This document shows, one piece after another, positions 52,450-63,937 of a stretch of 64,000 bases of DNA. Under the pieces are notes generated by a model. The model ran no database searches and was not told the DNA's origin. It saw only the letters and a list, made by a program, of their open reading frames with translations. Position 1 is the first letter of the stretch; every line of letters begins with the position of its first letter. The position numbers and the translations under genes were made by a program. Source of the DNA: Callorhinus ursinus. Its lineage: Eukaryota > Chordata > Mammalia > Carnivora > Otariidae. The stretch lies in contig NW_020312858.1 of NCBI RefSeq assembly GCF_003265705.1, positions 5,887,976-5,951,975 on the forward strand, given 5' to 3'.

Positions 52450-53904
52450 GGACTCAGTGCAGGGGTGTAGGCAGGGCGGAGGAATGGAGAGCTGTGGGTG
52501 GCGACCAGGAGCCTCACCCTGGCAAGTGTCCCAGGGGTGGGGGAAGGTCTGGCCTGAGCCAATCTGTCAGTCATCTTTGTGGGTGGGTGGAGGTGATCTT
52601 GTGGCAGCCAGAGTCCCTAAACAGAAATGACAAGCCTTGCCAGGTGGGCAGCCGGCTAAGGAGTTCTCGGAGGAGTCTGGACCAGGAATCCAGCCCATGG
52701 ATGACTGGGAGAGGGAGCCAACCCCAGTCTATGGGGAGAGGGCTGGAGGATCTGGTCCTGTGCTGAGCCTTGGGGCAGAGACATCTGGGGCTCACCAGTG
52801 TCCATCTCCTGTGCTTATCAAGAATGTTCCAAGGCTCCACTGGGAATGTTCTGGTTCTGTTCCCTCTGCCCTTTGGTTCTGACTAGCTGTTGCCAGTGGA
52901 ATATAGAAGTGATGGAATCACCTCTGAGTCGAGGTTGTTATGAGGGAGTGTGCATTCTGTACACATCCTCTCTTTTCCTTCTGGGGTTCAACTTCCCAAC
53001 CCCAGAGGTGAGATCACCTTGGGTGACCCCCTCTTTCCCATATAAGAAACCTCTTCCCAATGAGATCTCTTCTCCAAGAACCTCCTGGATTCCCCCAAGA
53101 GAAGCTGGGGTGCCCAAGCCTGACCTTGGAGTCTCTTTGATTTGCAAGATTGCTTATTTTCATTTTAAAGGAAACATTTCTAATTAAGGTAACCAAAACC
53201 CATGTGCTATTTTTGGATGCAACTTTTTTTTTTTTTTTGGTAAGACAATTTGTGCTCATTAGATGTAAAAATTATTCCTGGGAAAATTATATAATTTACA
53301 TGCAATTTACAAAATAGGCCTTTGATATTATTTGTGCTGCTACTTTGCTGTGAAGTTAGTAAACAGCATAAACACTGGACCTGGGTGAATGTGCTCCAAG
53401 GGAAAGGGCCCCAGTGGCTCCCGATGTGAGGGCGTGGCTTTCTGGAGGTTGGTGATGCCAGGTTCTCACTGGGGAGGCCCATTCTCCCCAGAGGCAGCCA
53501 CGGGGGTGCTAGCTGACACCAGCCATGCCCCCCTGGTGCTGGATTGCAGTTTCGGGATGACTCATATATGGCTTTCCACGTGTCTCAGCTCCGGTGTGAT
53601 TCGTGAGTACCCAGAGGAGAGCAGGGCCTCTTGGAAGATGCTTCGGGGGGAAGGGAGGGAGGTCATCAGGGGTGCACAGAGGCCTCCATCCTGGGTGGTG
53701 TTTTGATCAGGGACTTGGATGAGGGCCGTAGGTCAGTGAAGCACACTGGTGGGTGATGTGAGACTGGGAGGGATAGTCAACGGGATGGAAGACAGAATCC
53801 AACAATCTCTTGGCAGGCAGGAGCTATGTTCCCACCTCCCAGGAGGAAATCCAACAGGTGCATCTGGAAAATCACCCATTAGGTGCACCGTGGGGGAAGA
53901 TGAC
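52450..53904. other. Unique sequence, no gene seen
   Basis: About 1.45 kb. A T-run (53224-53239) and an AT-rich patch at 53150-53370 interrupt otherwise GC-normal DNA. A 129-codon frame at 52798-53187 has no domain. No repeat is confidently recognised. Confidence 0.5.
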
Positions 53905-54439
53905 CCCTAGCAGTGGCCTATCAGTCAGGTCCAATCGGGAGGCAGAAACCACACAGAGGGTATTTTAAGAGCAAGCGTTTCATAGAAGGGACAGGCAGTC
54001 ATCAGAAAACTGAAAAGGTAAAAACAAAGCACCAAGGCATCACGGTTGTGGGGGGGGGAGTACCCCAGAAGTTAAGTTAGAAGCTAGGAGAAAGAGCCTC
54101 AGGAGTTGGGGGCTCAGACCTCCCAGGAGGAAAGGCCAGCCGGTGAGGGCTTGTGGTGGGGGGGTTAGGCACGAGGAGACCGGGTCTGTAAGTGGGGGAG
54201 AAAACCCACAAGCTGTAGTGCGTTTTTGTAACTGGGATGAAGGACTGCTGCCGGGGTGAAGCAACATGCGGGGCTATGCTACCAGACAAGAATTAAGGTC
54301 TACCGCGGAAGGGAACGCCGCCTTCACTCCCCTCAGGCTGCAGGGGGGAGACAGAACCCACTCGATCTGGGTGGATCCAGGTGGGGAGCCGTCGGGGACG
54401 GCTCTGGAAAGGCAGGTTCCAGGTCGGGATAAAGAAGAC
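53905..54439. other. Possible unassigned old repeat
   Basis: 'cagtcaggtccaatcgggaggcagaaaccacac' and 'gtattttaagagcaagcgtttcatagaagg' resemble a widespread mammalian repeat I cannot name with certainty. The remainder is unique, with a G-run at 54049-54058. Confidence 0.4.
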
Positions 54440-55265
54440 TTGATTTCCCTAAACAAAGAAAAAGAAAACTTGAATTTTCTTTCTGATTTTAGAAGCAATG
54501 CCTGTTACTGTAGAACACTTGGAACATACAGGTTACTGAAATGTCAGTTAGGGTGCAGGGAGAGACATTATCTCTGAGTTCCAGGGGAAATGAGCTGGCC
54601 CCTTGATCCCCCAAACAGAGGACACTCAAAGCCTCTGTGCGTTCCCCTCTGGTTTATGTCCTCCAAGCCTCCCCTGCTTCTTAGAACCCTGCCCGCATTG
54701 CCCTGAGGCACAGCGGGGCCTGGTGTCAGCTTCCCCTTGGGCCAGGCCCTCAAGGATTCAGCTTCTAGCCCACGTACGCATCAAGGTCTTTCTCCAAAGC
54801 CAGATTCTTTCTGAGAGTTTTGGCACCAGCTCTTAAGATAATTACATTTTTTTCCACCTTGTTGCATATAGAAAAGTTTAAAGAAGCAAATAGAAATCAT
54901 CTGTAATTATACCTTCCAACGATGACCACTGTTAACCTTTTGGCGTTTTTTTCCTTCTGCAAACATATTCATTTGGAAGATAATTGGGATCATAGTGAAT
55001 ATAATAATTTTGTATCTTGCTTCCCCTTCTCCCATCACTTAATACATGAACATTTTCCAAAGTCCGATATGTGTTTTTAAAAATCTCTTTTTGCCACGGT
55101 GACTCCAGGACGTGGTTCTTTGGCTATTGTCACAACGTGTCATGTGATCTTTTGCTTTAATGGATTTTTTTTCTTTGATGACTAGTTTTCTTGTTGATAC
55201 ATTTGTACATAAATCTTTGTGCACATCTTTGAACATTTCCTCAGGATAGAACCTCAAAGCAGGAC
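54440..55265 (-). mobile_element. L1/HAL1-like LINE, antisense
   Basis: 'gaagcaatgcctgttactgtagaacacttgg', 'gaaatcatctgtaattataccttccaacgatgaccactgttaacc', 'gcttccccttctcccatcacttaatac' and 'aaatctttgtgcacatctttg' follow the same plan as the block at 28060. Confidence 0.72.
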
Positions 55266-55750
55266 GACTGGTTCAAGTGATATATTAAAACACCTTTTAT
55301 TACGGAAAAAATTTCAAATATATGTTGGAGAGTGTTGTGAAGCAGACATCCTGTGTTATCATTCAGCTTTCATGATTACTGACATCCTGACAGTTTTATC
55401 TAGCCCCTTCTCATTTTTTTTTTTGTGAATGTTTTAAAGCAGGTCCTGATGTTGTATTATTTCCCCTGTAAAAGTTAAGTTTTACTTCTTTAAATAGGTA
55501 CAATAACTTCTTGCAGCAAAACCAGGATGCCATTTGCACACCTAAAAAAAATTGACAATAATTCCTAAATAGCGCCTAATATCTGGGTAGGTGGAATTTT
55601 CTCCAATGATCTCAAAAATGTCTTCCCACAGACAACCTGTTTGAATCAGGATCCAAACAAAAGTCCAGGTTTTGCGTGTGGTTGATGAGTCTTGTAAATC
55701 TCTCTTTATACTACCTCTCTCTCTTTTTGAAACTGTGCTCTTTGTGTATC
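55266..55750 (-). mobile_element. L1 3' end (L1M group), antisense
   Basis: 'acaccttttattacggaaaaaatttcaaatatatg', 'tcatgattactgacatcctgacag', 'gcagcaaaaccaggatgcc' and 'tttgaatcaggatccaaacaaaag' correspond to the antisense L1 3' UTR with 'aatttcaaacttacagaaaagttgc'. It is inserted into or next to the LINE block on its left. Confidence 0.65.
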
Positions 55751-55763
55751 AAAGAATCGGGCA

Positions 55764-55957
55764 GGGCGCCTGGGTGGCTCAGTTGGTTAAGCGACTGCCT
55801 TGGGCTCAGGTCATGATCCTGGAGTCCTGGAATCCAGTCCCGCTTCGGGCTCCCTGCTCGGCAGGGAGTCTGCTTCTCCCTCTGACCCTCTTCCCTCTCG
55901 TGCTCTCTATCTCTCATTCTCTCTCTCTCAAATAAATAAATAAAAATCTTAAAAAAA
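55764..55957 (+). mobile_element. SINEC (CAN SINE), sense
   Basis: Sense copy beginning GGGCGCCTGGGTGGCTCAG with full body and 'caaataaataaataaaaatctt' tail. Exact 13-bp duplication AAAGAATCGGGCA at 55751-55763 and 55958-55970. Confidence 0.97.
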
Positions 55958-55970
55958 AAGAATCGGGCAT

Positions 55971-56560
55971 ATGACAAAGTTTTACAGTTCTCAATACATA
56001 TTAGAAAAGTGGTTTCCAGGAGGGATGTAACAATTTGTGCTTCTGCTATAGCAGCGTGAGGGAGCGCACATCTTTTCTGCAGCATTGAATGTCGTTACCC
56101 TTTTTAATAAAAATCAATTTGATAGGTGAGAGCTGACACCTTATGGCTACTTTAGCTGACATTTCTCTGATTATGAACATGATCGAATGTTTTTTCCCCA
56201 TATGCATAGTAGCTGTTTGTATTTCTTCTTTTGTGAATCACCTCCTTCGACCTTTGCCCCTTTTAAAAAGTGATATTGATTATCATGCTTGAGTCCATAA
56301 CATAGAGAAATGCAAAGTTTTTATGCAGTCACATTCGTTATCTTTTTCTTTGTGGATCTTCTATTGCTTGCATGCTTCGAAAACCCTTTCTGTATCCCCA
56401 AATTCCATTCGCCTACATTTTTTTTCTTGTTTGATTTTTACTGAGTTTTTAAGTCCATTTGAGATCTCATCTAGTTAGATCATTGAGCTAGTATCATGGA
56501 TTGAAAAATCCTTCATCCTTCATTTCCTTGCTAGTTTGTGATATGCCTTTATCATGCTCT
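55971..56560 (-). mobile_element. L1/HAL1-like LINE, continuation
   Basis: 'gtggtttccaggagggatgtaac', 'gacatttctctgattatgaacatgatcgaatg', 'gtagctgtttgtatttcttcttttgtgaatcacc' and 'gatctcatctagttagatcattgag' continue the antisense LINE seen before the L1 3' end and SINEC. Confidence 0.65.
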
Positions 56561-56984
56561 AAATTCATTCACACACACACCCTGGTCTGTTCAAGAAGAC
56601 CTTGTGCAATCAGGAGTCCTCTGGGGCCTTGAGTGGCGGTGAGTGCCCTGTGATGGTAAGTGTGCAAACGGGTAAAGCACCACATCAGGCTGGGATCTTC
56701 TGCCTCTGGCAACTTGGAGGTTTCTGATTTCCCTGCTCTCGAAGAAGGCCCATGCACCCCGCATCAGCTCTGGGAGGCAATGAAAATCCCCCTTCCTTCC
56801 CCTACTTCTCCCGCTCTTCCTGCCTCCAGGACGGACCTTCAGACTCCTGCTTCTGTGGGGGCTCACGGCAGGGCATGAGCAGCCAGGATCTTGCCAGGGA
56901 GGCTGGCCCCAAAAGACCCAAAGGACCCGAAGGCCTCCCTCAGCTGGTTGCCTATGGCTCACACTGCCGACCCGCACGGTGCCC
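56561..56984. other. Unique sequence, no gene seen
   Basis: GC-richer DNA. Overlapping frames of 132-134 codons on both strands have no domain. Confidence 0.5.
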
Positions 56985-57175
56985 ACAGTCTGCACTCCTC
57001 TCCCAGGAGAAGTGGGCTTTGTCCACTTTCCCAGATATTCTTTGTCCTCTTAGCATCTCCCCCAGCTTACAATCACAGCCAATTTTGTCGTTTGCTTCTC
57101 CGCTGGGCTGTAAGCTCCCAAAGACAGAGGTCTTGGATTCCCATGTCTGACACATGGCAGGTACCTAGGAGTTGA
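56985..57175 (+). mobile_element. L2 LINE 3' fragment
   Basis: 'gctgggctgtaagctcccaaagacagaggtcttgg' and 'gacacatggcaggtacctagg' are the sense L2 3' end. Confidence 0.65.
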
Positions 57176-58439
57176 AAAAAAATGGATGGCCGTCCTTTAG
57201 AACTGGAGGGTGACGGCTATGGTGACTTCATAATCTAAGCAAAAATGAGAGCCTGTCATCTGACCAGAGCAAATACTCTTTTGGGAACAAAGGGACAGTG
57301 TATCTGAAATTGAGGTCCATCCCGGAAAATCTAGAACGGCTTGCTGTCACAGAGAGGACTGAGTCTCCCGACTCTCAGGTCTGTGTGGAGCCGTGAAAGT
57401 CACCCATTGTGACCCTGCTCTGACATCTGACCTCCAGAGCTGATGATTTCTCCTCTTCATGAGCACATTCCCGACAAAATGGGGTTGGGAGACATTTGCA
57501 TCCAAACCACCAAGCTCTTTAAATGCTGGGGCCCGGAGGCCCGATGGGTTTATTAGATTATCATTGCGGAAGTTAATAAAGAATTAATTTCTCTTCGTGT
57601 GACATCCAAAGGCAGTTATTTCAGGAGCCTGTCCATTTGCACAAAGCCAAGTATTTGTCAAGTGTCAGAGGCAATTCCCAGGTCCCAGCCCCCCCTCAAT
57701 AATTCTGGATTAGGGACAGCCTGAAATGACATTACACAAATTTTCTTTCAAGATGCATTGAGCTCTGGGGACCACTCAGGAATTTCAGGTTCCTGAAGGT
57801 TATACTGTCAGCAAAAGGGCTTGGGGGCGGGGAGAGGGGGGAAGAGCTGGAGCCACTGCAACATTCCAGCTGGGCCGGCTCTGGAGGGGGGAAGCTTGGG
57901 GAAGCGGAGGGGGGAAGCCATGGATGGCCATTAGTCTGTGGGGGCCCATTCGCCTCCCGGAAACAACGTACTTATTGCCATTTGTATCACAAACCTCGCG
58001 CCCAGCTTGATCGTTTTTCCTTGTTCTTTGCTCAGGGCCAGGGAGGGGCTGGGGCCTGCTGGGGACTGCCCCATTGGCCCACATCATCTTGTGGCAATAT
58101 ATTAGGGAAGGTCAAGGCACCATCAATACTTGTCTCGGAGTTAAGTGCTGGGAAGGGGAGGGCACTACTGGCCCCTAAAAGCAAGTGGTCCAGCAGCCGG
58201 GCGCCCGTCAGACCAAGGGGCCGGAAGTCTCTGGGGCTGGGCAGGTGGGAGGGGAACCTGAGTCCAGTCCAGGCCAGGCTGCTGGAGTGGCATCTGGAGG
58301 CTGGTGTGGAACAGCCCAGACGTCTTGCCAGAACTCCTAAGACACTTGCCCGTGAATATCAACAGGCCCCTCAGACTCTGCGGGTCCCAACCTGAACCCT
58401 GCATCTCTGGATCACCTCCCCTCCCACGTACCTGATGCT
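57176..58439. other. Unique sequence with AT-rich island
   Basis: 57530-57760 is repeat-free and AT-leaning, with 'gggtttattagattatcattgcgg', 'gttaataaagaattaatttctc' and 'ccctcaataattctggattaggg', a conserved-element candidate. 57800-58439 is GC-rich with frames of 95-137 codons and no domain. Confidence 0.42.
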
Positions 58440-58605
58440 TCAGCCAGATGGAGCTTCTCCCTCTTCCTCCAAGGGCACCAGGCCCTTTCAGACTTCTGTG
58501 CCATTCTCTTTGCTAGGAATGGCTCCCCTTTCCTTCCCTGTTTGTTGTTTGAGAGCTAGCCCAGGTGTCACCTCCTCTGTGAAGGCCTTCCTGACTACCT
58601 CAGGA
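58440..58605 (+). mobile_element. L2 LINE 3' fragment
   Basis: 'agcccaggtgtcacctcctctgtgaaggccttcctgactacc' is a clear sense L2 block. Confidence 0.75.
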
Positions 58606-58935
58606 AGAGTCCAAGTCTCCTGCTAAGGCCACAGTTTGGTATGCAAATTAAGGACCCCCACCCTACTTCCCCTGGGGTCACATTTTCTTGGCAAATGGAA
58701 AGTGCCCAAGTGTAAATTAGAAAAAGGTGTCTTTTCTCTCCTCCGACTCTCCCACGGCCATAGACCCCACAAGGGCTCATGGTTAGGTAAGAGGAGTGTG
58801 GGCTAAATTTCAGCCCCAATGACATTCTTAGCTGACTATGTTTGGGTAGTGCATGACCTGGACAACCACGCATGGCAGCCCTGCTCCTTCCTCTGAGACT
58901 CTACATGCCCCTCTGCCTAATTGTGTGACTGTGTG

Positions 58936-59482
58936 TATTAGTTTCCAGTCGTTGCTATAACAAACTACCGCAAACTGAGTGGCTTAAAATAACACAAGGT
59001 TATTCTCTTACAGTTCTGGAGGTCAGAAGTTTGAAATGGGTCTTACTGGGCTAAAATTAAGGTGTTTGCAGGGATGAGTACCCTCTGGTACTCATCCACC
59101 CACCACCTCTGGCAGGTCTAGGGGAAATTCTGTCGCCTTGCCTCTTCCGGCTTCTAGAGGCCACCTGTACACCTCGTCTCGGGCCCCTTCCTCCGCGTGC
59201 AAAGCCAGCTGTGTAGCTCTTCATCTCTCCCTGACTCTGACCACTGCTTCTGTCATCACACCTCCTTTTTTGACTCCGATTCACCCGCTTCCCTCTTTTA
59301 CTTATAAGGAGTCTTGTGGTTATGCCAGGCCCACTCGGATAATCCAGGGCAATCTCTCTATCTCAGAACCTTCATTGAATCCCATCTGCAAAGTCCCCTT
59401 TGCCACATGAGGTAACATGTCCACAGGCTCTGGGGATGAGGCTGTGCACATCCTTGGGGGCCCTTATCTAACCCAGCCTAAC
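58936..59482 (-). mobile_element. MLT1-like LTR, antisense, full length
   Basis: 'tgtattagtttccagtcgttgctataacaaactaccgcaaac', 'cagttctggaggtcagaagtttgaaatgggtcttactgggc', 'ccacatgaggtaacatgtccacaggctctgggg' and 'cttatctaacccagcc'. Close to a complete MaLR LTR of about 545 bp. A perfect hairpin at 59072-59097 interrupts the family pattern. Confidence 0.9.
59072..59097. repeat. Perfect 11-bp inverted repeat in LTR
   Basis: GGATGAGTACC (59072-59082) and GGTACTCATCC (59087-59097) pair exactly around a CTCT loop. The MLT1 pattern ('ggcagggctg...tctggaggctctagg') has no such hairpin, so it is private to this copy. Confidence 0.93.
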
Positions 59483-59494
59483 ATGCGATCCCAT

Positions 59495-59600
59495 ATATCA
59501 AAATGCTTTCTCCTGCTAACTGTAAAATTCCTGAGAGCAGAATCACTGTTTTGCTCAGCGTAAGTATCTTGAGAATGTTTGTGGATCAGATGCACGGGGC
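59495..59600 (+). mobile_element. L2 LINE 3' fragment
   Basis: 'ctgctaactgtaaaattcctgagagcagaatcactg' resembles the L2 block CTAGAATGTAAGCTCCATGAGGGCAG. Short. Confidence 0.5.
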
Positions 59601-59694
59601 CCTTGGACACACAGGACCCTGTCCGGGGTACAGGAGGCCGTCCTGCAGGCATGCAGCTTTCCCGAGAGCGTTGGTGACAGACCTGCATGGCTCT

Positions 59695-59852
59695 CGGAGC
59701 AGTTTTGTCCTTCAGGGGACACATGGCAACGTCCGGAGACAGTTTTGGCTTCCAGAGATGCTCCTCAACATCCTAGAGGGAATTTGGGCATTAAAGACTT
59801 ACCCAGCTCCCCAAATCTACGCGGCTGAGGTTGAGAAATCCTGGTTTACACC
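59695..59852 (-). mobile_element. hAT element MER5A-like, antisense
   Basis: 'ggggacacatggcaacgtccggagacagttttggcttcc', 'ctcctcaacatcctagaggg' and 'ggctgaggttgagaaatcctgg' are an antisense MER5A with an internal deletion. Confidence 0.72.
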
Positions 59853-60084
59853 AGGACTGCGTGGCTGGAGACCCCTGGAGGGACCTGTGGGCTGGCACCT
59901 GGGCTAGAGATCTCAATGTGTCGTCCCACGCTGTTTTCAAGGGGCCCAGCCAGCTCCCAGGTGTAGGAGACAAAGCAGAGCATCGGAGGTGCTGCACTCG
60001 CCCAGGTTTATAGCCAGTCCCTGATGGGGTCGGACTTCCAAGCTAGGTGGCCTGACCCACCCCGTGGGCAGGTAGAAGAACGAC

Positions 60085-60400
60085 CTGGGTACCTCCCTCC
60101 AGCGCACTGGGCCCGCCCGGCTTCCCTCCTCCTTCTCTGCTTTCCTGATCATGCTGCTTCACTGAATCCTTCCTCCTTGGGCCACACGTGTCCCCAGATT
60201 CGGTGTCGTTTCCCCCTTTTCTGCTTTCCCTCAGTCACCTTGATCGCCTTCCCTGGGGGGCAGTGCTTGAACCTTTGCCATAGCAGACTCCTCTTCCCTG
60301 ACCTCTGGTCTCCGTTTGGCACCTGCTCTGCCTGTCAGGACGGCCACCACTCAGAAACCCTCAGTGGCACCTGGGACTGCCGCCTAAGCCCAGCATTCAA
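60085..60400 (+). mobile_element. L2 LINE region, weak
   Basis: CT-rich DNA with 'ctgctctgcctgtcagg' and 'tttgccatagcag', loosely fitting sense L2. Strongly decayed. Confidence 0.35.
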
Positions 60401-60482
60401 GTCCTGCTCTGGCCAAACGGAAATGCTCACTTTTCTCCAAACCCACTTTGCATGTCCTCGGTCTCTTGTCGTTTCCCAAGCT

Positions 60483-60498
60483 CCCCCCCCCCCCCCCC
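60483..60498 (+). repeat. Poly-C run (16 C)
   Basis: Sixteen consecutive C. A homopolymer of this length is error-prone in sequencing, so its exact length is uncertain. Confidence 0.95.
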
Positions 60499-60629
60499 AA
60501 TAACATCCCTCTCGTTCCTCATCTTTATACCCCTGGTACCTTCGGGAGCAGCATCGCTTTGGCATCAAGCCTGCAGGTCAGCTTGTGGTTTTGGGAGAAG
60601 CAGGAGGTTGATTCACTAATCAATAATTT

Positions 60630-60990
60630 TGTTGATTTATTCAGCCAGTGTTTACAGAGCATTACTGTGTCACCGGCAGGGGGTGGGACCGGGGGCATAT
60701 AGAAGTGCATGAGAACGTGGTCTCAGTTGTCAGAAAGCTCGCAGCCTCCAGGGGAGACCGACACAGAACAGCTAATTTTGCAATCCATGATTTAGTTTCA
60801 GCTGTGCTTAGGGTGCTGCGGAGAGGTTTGGGGTGAGAGCTGCTGTGGGAGCCTGGTCAGCAAAGTTTCCCTGAGGAGGTGACTTCTGGGCCCAGGACCT
60901 GGGGGTCGTTGTCTGAGTGGAGCACGGCTTGAGCTGAAGGAGGGGCTCTCTGTCGAGGAAGGCAGTGTGGCCGGGTTGGTATAAATCAGG
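60630..60990 (-). mobile_element. L2 LINE 3' region
   Basis: 'gatttattcagccagtgtttacagagc', 'cagcctccaggggagaccgacacagaacag', 'gtttccctgaggaggtgacttctgggc' and 'ggcagtgtggccggg' are antisense L2 blocks. Confidence 0.72.
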
Positions 60991-61490
60991 AAGACTGCTG
61001 CCAGGCCCCCTGAGCTCTATGGAAAGGTTACCTCGAGCTGTACTTCCTGGCCAGGCTTGTTCAGATGCTATTAATCCAGCTTCCAGGAAGGGCATCAGGC
61101 TGGGAAGGGGGCTGGGGGCGGAAGGACGGGAGGATATGAGGGGAGGGTTGGCTGGACCGAGCAGGAGCCCAGGGACGCCCGGCATGATCTTGCCATTGTC
61201 ATGCCAGCCCCAACTCTGCTTCCTACCTGCAGTGTGACCCGGTGACCTGCGTTTCTAGCTGTCTACACCTGGGCTTCGGGGCCCTCATCACAGATTGTAA
61301 CTGTATATTTACTTGTGTGATTGATGAGTGCCTGCCTCCCTAGCCAGTTATGAACTCATGGGGCAGACTCCAGATGTTCACCGTACCCCCAGCACCTTGT
61401 GCAGGGCCTGGCAGGCACTCCGTACACATCTGCATCCCCAAATGAGCTGGGACCACTGGGGCTCACCTCTCCTGTGGCCCAAAGTGAGGC
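60991..61490. other. Unique sequence with L2 trace
   Basis: Mostly unremarkable. 'gttcaccgtacccccagcaccttgtgcagggcctggcaggcac' (61377-61420) is a short sense L2 3' trace. Confidence 0.45.
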
Positions 61491-61893
61491 TACTGTGGGC
61501 TGAATTATGTACCCCTTCATTTGTATGTTGAAATCCTAGCCCCTCAGGAACTCAGAATGTGACTGGATTTGGAGATCATGTCTTCAAACAGGTGGTTCAG
61601 TTAAAGTGAGGTCATGACAGTGGGACCTAATCCAATACGACGGGTGTCCTTATAAAAAGGGGGAATTTGCATACACACACACACACACACACACACAGAG
61701 CCATGGAAAGTCTGGAATTATGCTGCCACAAACCAAGAAGCCCCTGGAGGCTGGAAGAGAGGCCTGGGACTGACCCTTCTCCGGCATCTTCAGAGAGACC
61801 TTGGTCTTGCTGACACCTTGACCGTGGGCTTCTAGCCTCCAGAACTGCGAGACAATGAAGATTGGTTGTGGAAGCCACTCAGGTCTGTGGTCC
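61491..61893 (+). mobile_element. MLT1-like LTR, sense
   Basis: 'gctactgtgggctgaattatgtacccc', 'ctaatccaatacgacgggtgtccttataaaaaggg', 'ctgacaccttgaccgtgggcttctagcctccagaactgcgagacaatgaag' follow a MaLR LTR. It contains a (CA)n array at 61673-61696. Confidence 0.88.
61673..61696 (+). repeat. (CA)n microsatellite in LTR
   Basis: About 12 CA units grown from the CACACA segment normally present in this LTR family. Confidence 0.93.
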
Positions 61894-63319
61894 TCCCCTC
61901 TGGCAGCCCCGGCAAGCTCCTACAATGCCATGGCCCTCTGGCCTGCCTCCGGCTGGGGCCTCTGCTGGCTCAGGGTGACAGGGGCTGTATGGGTGAGGAA
62001 AGGCTGAGTCCCAGCTCTGGGGAAGTGGAAAGGTCTCATGCCTTCCGCCAAGCGTCCTCCAGGCCGGTGGTCCGAGCAAGGCAGGGTAAGCTCTGGCTGC
62101 AGTAGCCTCTCATTCCTAGTATCTGGATTTGCAAATCAAAGGGTCTCTTCCAGGCAAGTTCCTGAGCCATTGGGGCCCAAGTGACAGTGTCATTCTCCAG
62201 GCCCTGGGAGGCCTTGCTTGGATGGATTTGGGGGGGTCAGGAAGGTGGCCGGAACAGAACCTCTGCCAGCAGACAGGAGCCAGGTGCATTTCAAAGGGGC
62301 TTGCCCAGGGGCCCTTCCTTCCCTGCATGGTGGCTGTGGGGGACCCCCACAGCCCTACGTCCTGGACCAGGTTAACCTTTAACCAGGCGGCTCCGGGCCT
62401 CAGCTGCTGGGCCTGGGGCTCCTGCCGGCCTGTGAGCAGGTCTGCTTTTCTGCTCTTGTCTCCAGCGAACCTGAGTCCCTGATGAATTGCCCACACCCCC
62501 CCGCCCTGAGCCCTGCCACCATGTTGAGTGCTGGTGTCCCCAGCAAAGATGAATGGGCCCCACTAATGAGCTGGAGGCGGCGGCACTGTGACCCCTGACC
62601 CCGTGCACTCGGAGCCAGCGGCCTGGAGAATGGCTGCCCCAAGCCTGCTTAATGTGTCGGGCTGGCCTCTGAAAGGAAAACACATTTATTGCTACTTAGA
62701 GAAAATTGATCTAATTGGGCTGGAAGCATTCTGCTGATGGAACATGGAATTTTTATTAGAAGGATGACTCAAGTTCAGCCAAGGTATTCCAGCTGGGAGG
62801 AGGCGCGAGTGTGTTTCTAGGGATTTCACCCAAAACCTTTTCTCTGGCTGTTACCAAATTTCTGGGGCAGGCTGGGTCTGCGTCCCCGCTGCGCTGCCTG
62901 CAGTCTGTACCCTGGCAACATTTGGCCGCTTCTCCCAGGCCTGAGGCCCTAACTGCAAAATGAAAAAAAAAAAAAAAATTCTTGCATCATTGCAGTCTTG
63001 TGCGCGAGAGATAAGCTTCCGAGCATCGGGGCTGTGGCGCAGGAGACTGGGTCCGACAGGACCTGCCTGAGCCAAGGTTACATGTGGTTTCAGTTCCTTT
63101 GGCTAAATCCCCTGCAGTTTAGAAACGAACCAGCCAAAGCCTCGTTGGCTCTGATTGAGGTGACTCATCTGAGAGTTTTTTAGATGGAGCTCTGGGCCCT
63201 GAAATGTGGGGGCCATGCTCCCCGACAGTCTTGCATCTCAGCTCACCCTCCAGCTTCTTCTCCTCCAGCTCTTATTGCAACAGAGTCTATTCAATAACTT
63301 CCCTGGACCCCATTACTGC
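61894..63319. other. Unique sequence, no gene seen
   Basis: GC-rich except for an AT-leaning patch at 62640-62800 with 'tttattgctacttagagaaaattgatctaattgggc' and 'ggaatttttattagaagg', which may be conserved. An A-run lies at 62963-62979. Frames of 117-126 codons on both strands have no domain. Confidence 0.45.
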
Positions 63320-63610
63320 TGTTCTGGCCTCCATACAGGCTGTCATAGTCACTGACCACCTGAGCAGGGGACTGTCCCCAGGTCCTCGCTGGCCTCTCAG
63401 CTCATTCTACCTGGGTCAAGCCTCCACCCTAACTCCAAACCAGTCCACGCTGCATCGCAGTTCACCCGGCACACCCGTGCATTCTCTGCAAACGGACCTT
63501 TCTGAAACACAACTGGGATCGGGTCACTCCCGAGCTTAAAACCCTTCCATGGCTTCCCAGTGCCTCCAGGGTAAAGCCCCAATGCCTTAGCCTACACACA
63601 GGGCTCATCA
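63320..63610 (+). mobile_element. L2 LINE region
   Basis: 'gggatcgggtcactcccgagcttaaaacccttccatggcttcccagtgcctccagggtaaagcccc' is the clear sense L2 block TGATCATGTCACTCCCCTGC...; the upstream part fits less closely. Confidence 0.8.
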
Positions 63611-63726
63611 GCAGGACGATCATATCTAGCTCATAATCATCTGATAGGAGACAATTTTATCTCCGACAAAGAGTACCTTGCATGGGTTGTGTGGGTAATA
63701 GGTGTCAATCAAGACTGTCCTGGGCA

Positions 63727-63929
63727 GGGGTGCCTGGGCAACTCAGTCGTTTAGGTGTCTGACTCTTGATTTCGGCTCAGGTTATGATCTCAGGGTAATG
63801 AGATGGAGGCCGAGTCTGGCTCTGCGCTCAGTGGGGAGTCTGCTTGAGATTCTCTCTCTCCCTCTGCCCCTCCCCCGCTCGCATTCTCTCTCTCTCTAAA
63901 TAAAGAAATAAAATCTTTTTTAAAAAAAG
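63727..63929 (+). mobile_element. SINEC (CAN SINE), sense, older subfamily
   Basis: Sense copy 'ggggtgcctgggcaactcagtcg', 'gactcttgatttcggctcaggttatgatctcagggtaatgagatgg', CT-rich body and A-rich tail. Duplicated target GACTGTCCT at 63713-63721 and 63930-63938. Confidence 0.95.
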
Positions 63930-63937
63930 GACTGTCC

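Noticed and set aside
17590..60990. A recurring 'new' repeat family with GGGCCTTG...GGAGTTTGGAC blocks (seven copies)
   Set aside because: Reverse complement shows these are L2 3' region blocks, such as CCTCTCTGAGGAGGTGACA.
1483..63929. tRNA genes in the SINEC heads
   Set aside because: They are tRNA-derived SINE heads with decayed arms attached to SINE bodies, not functional tRNA genes.
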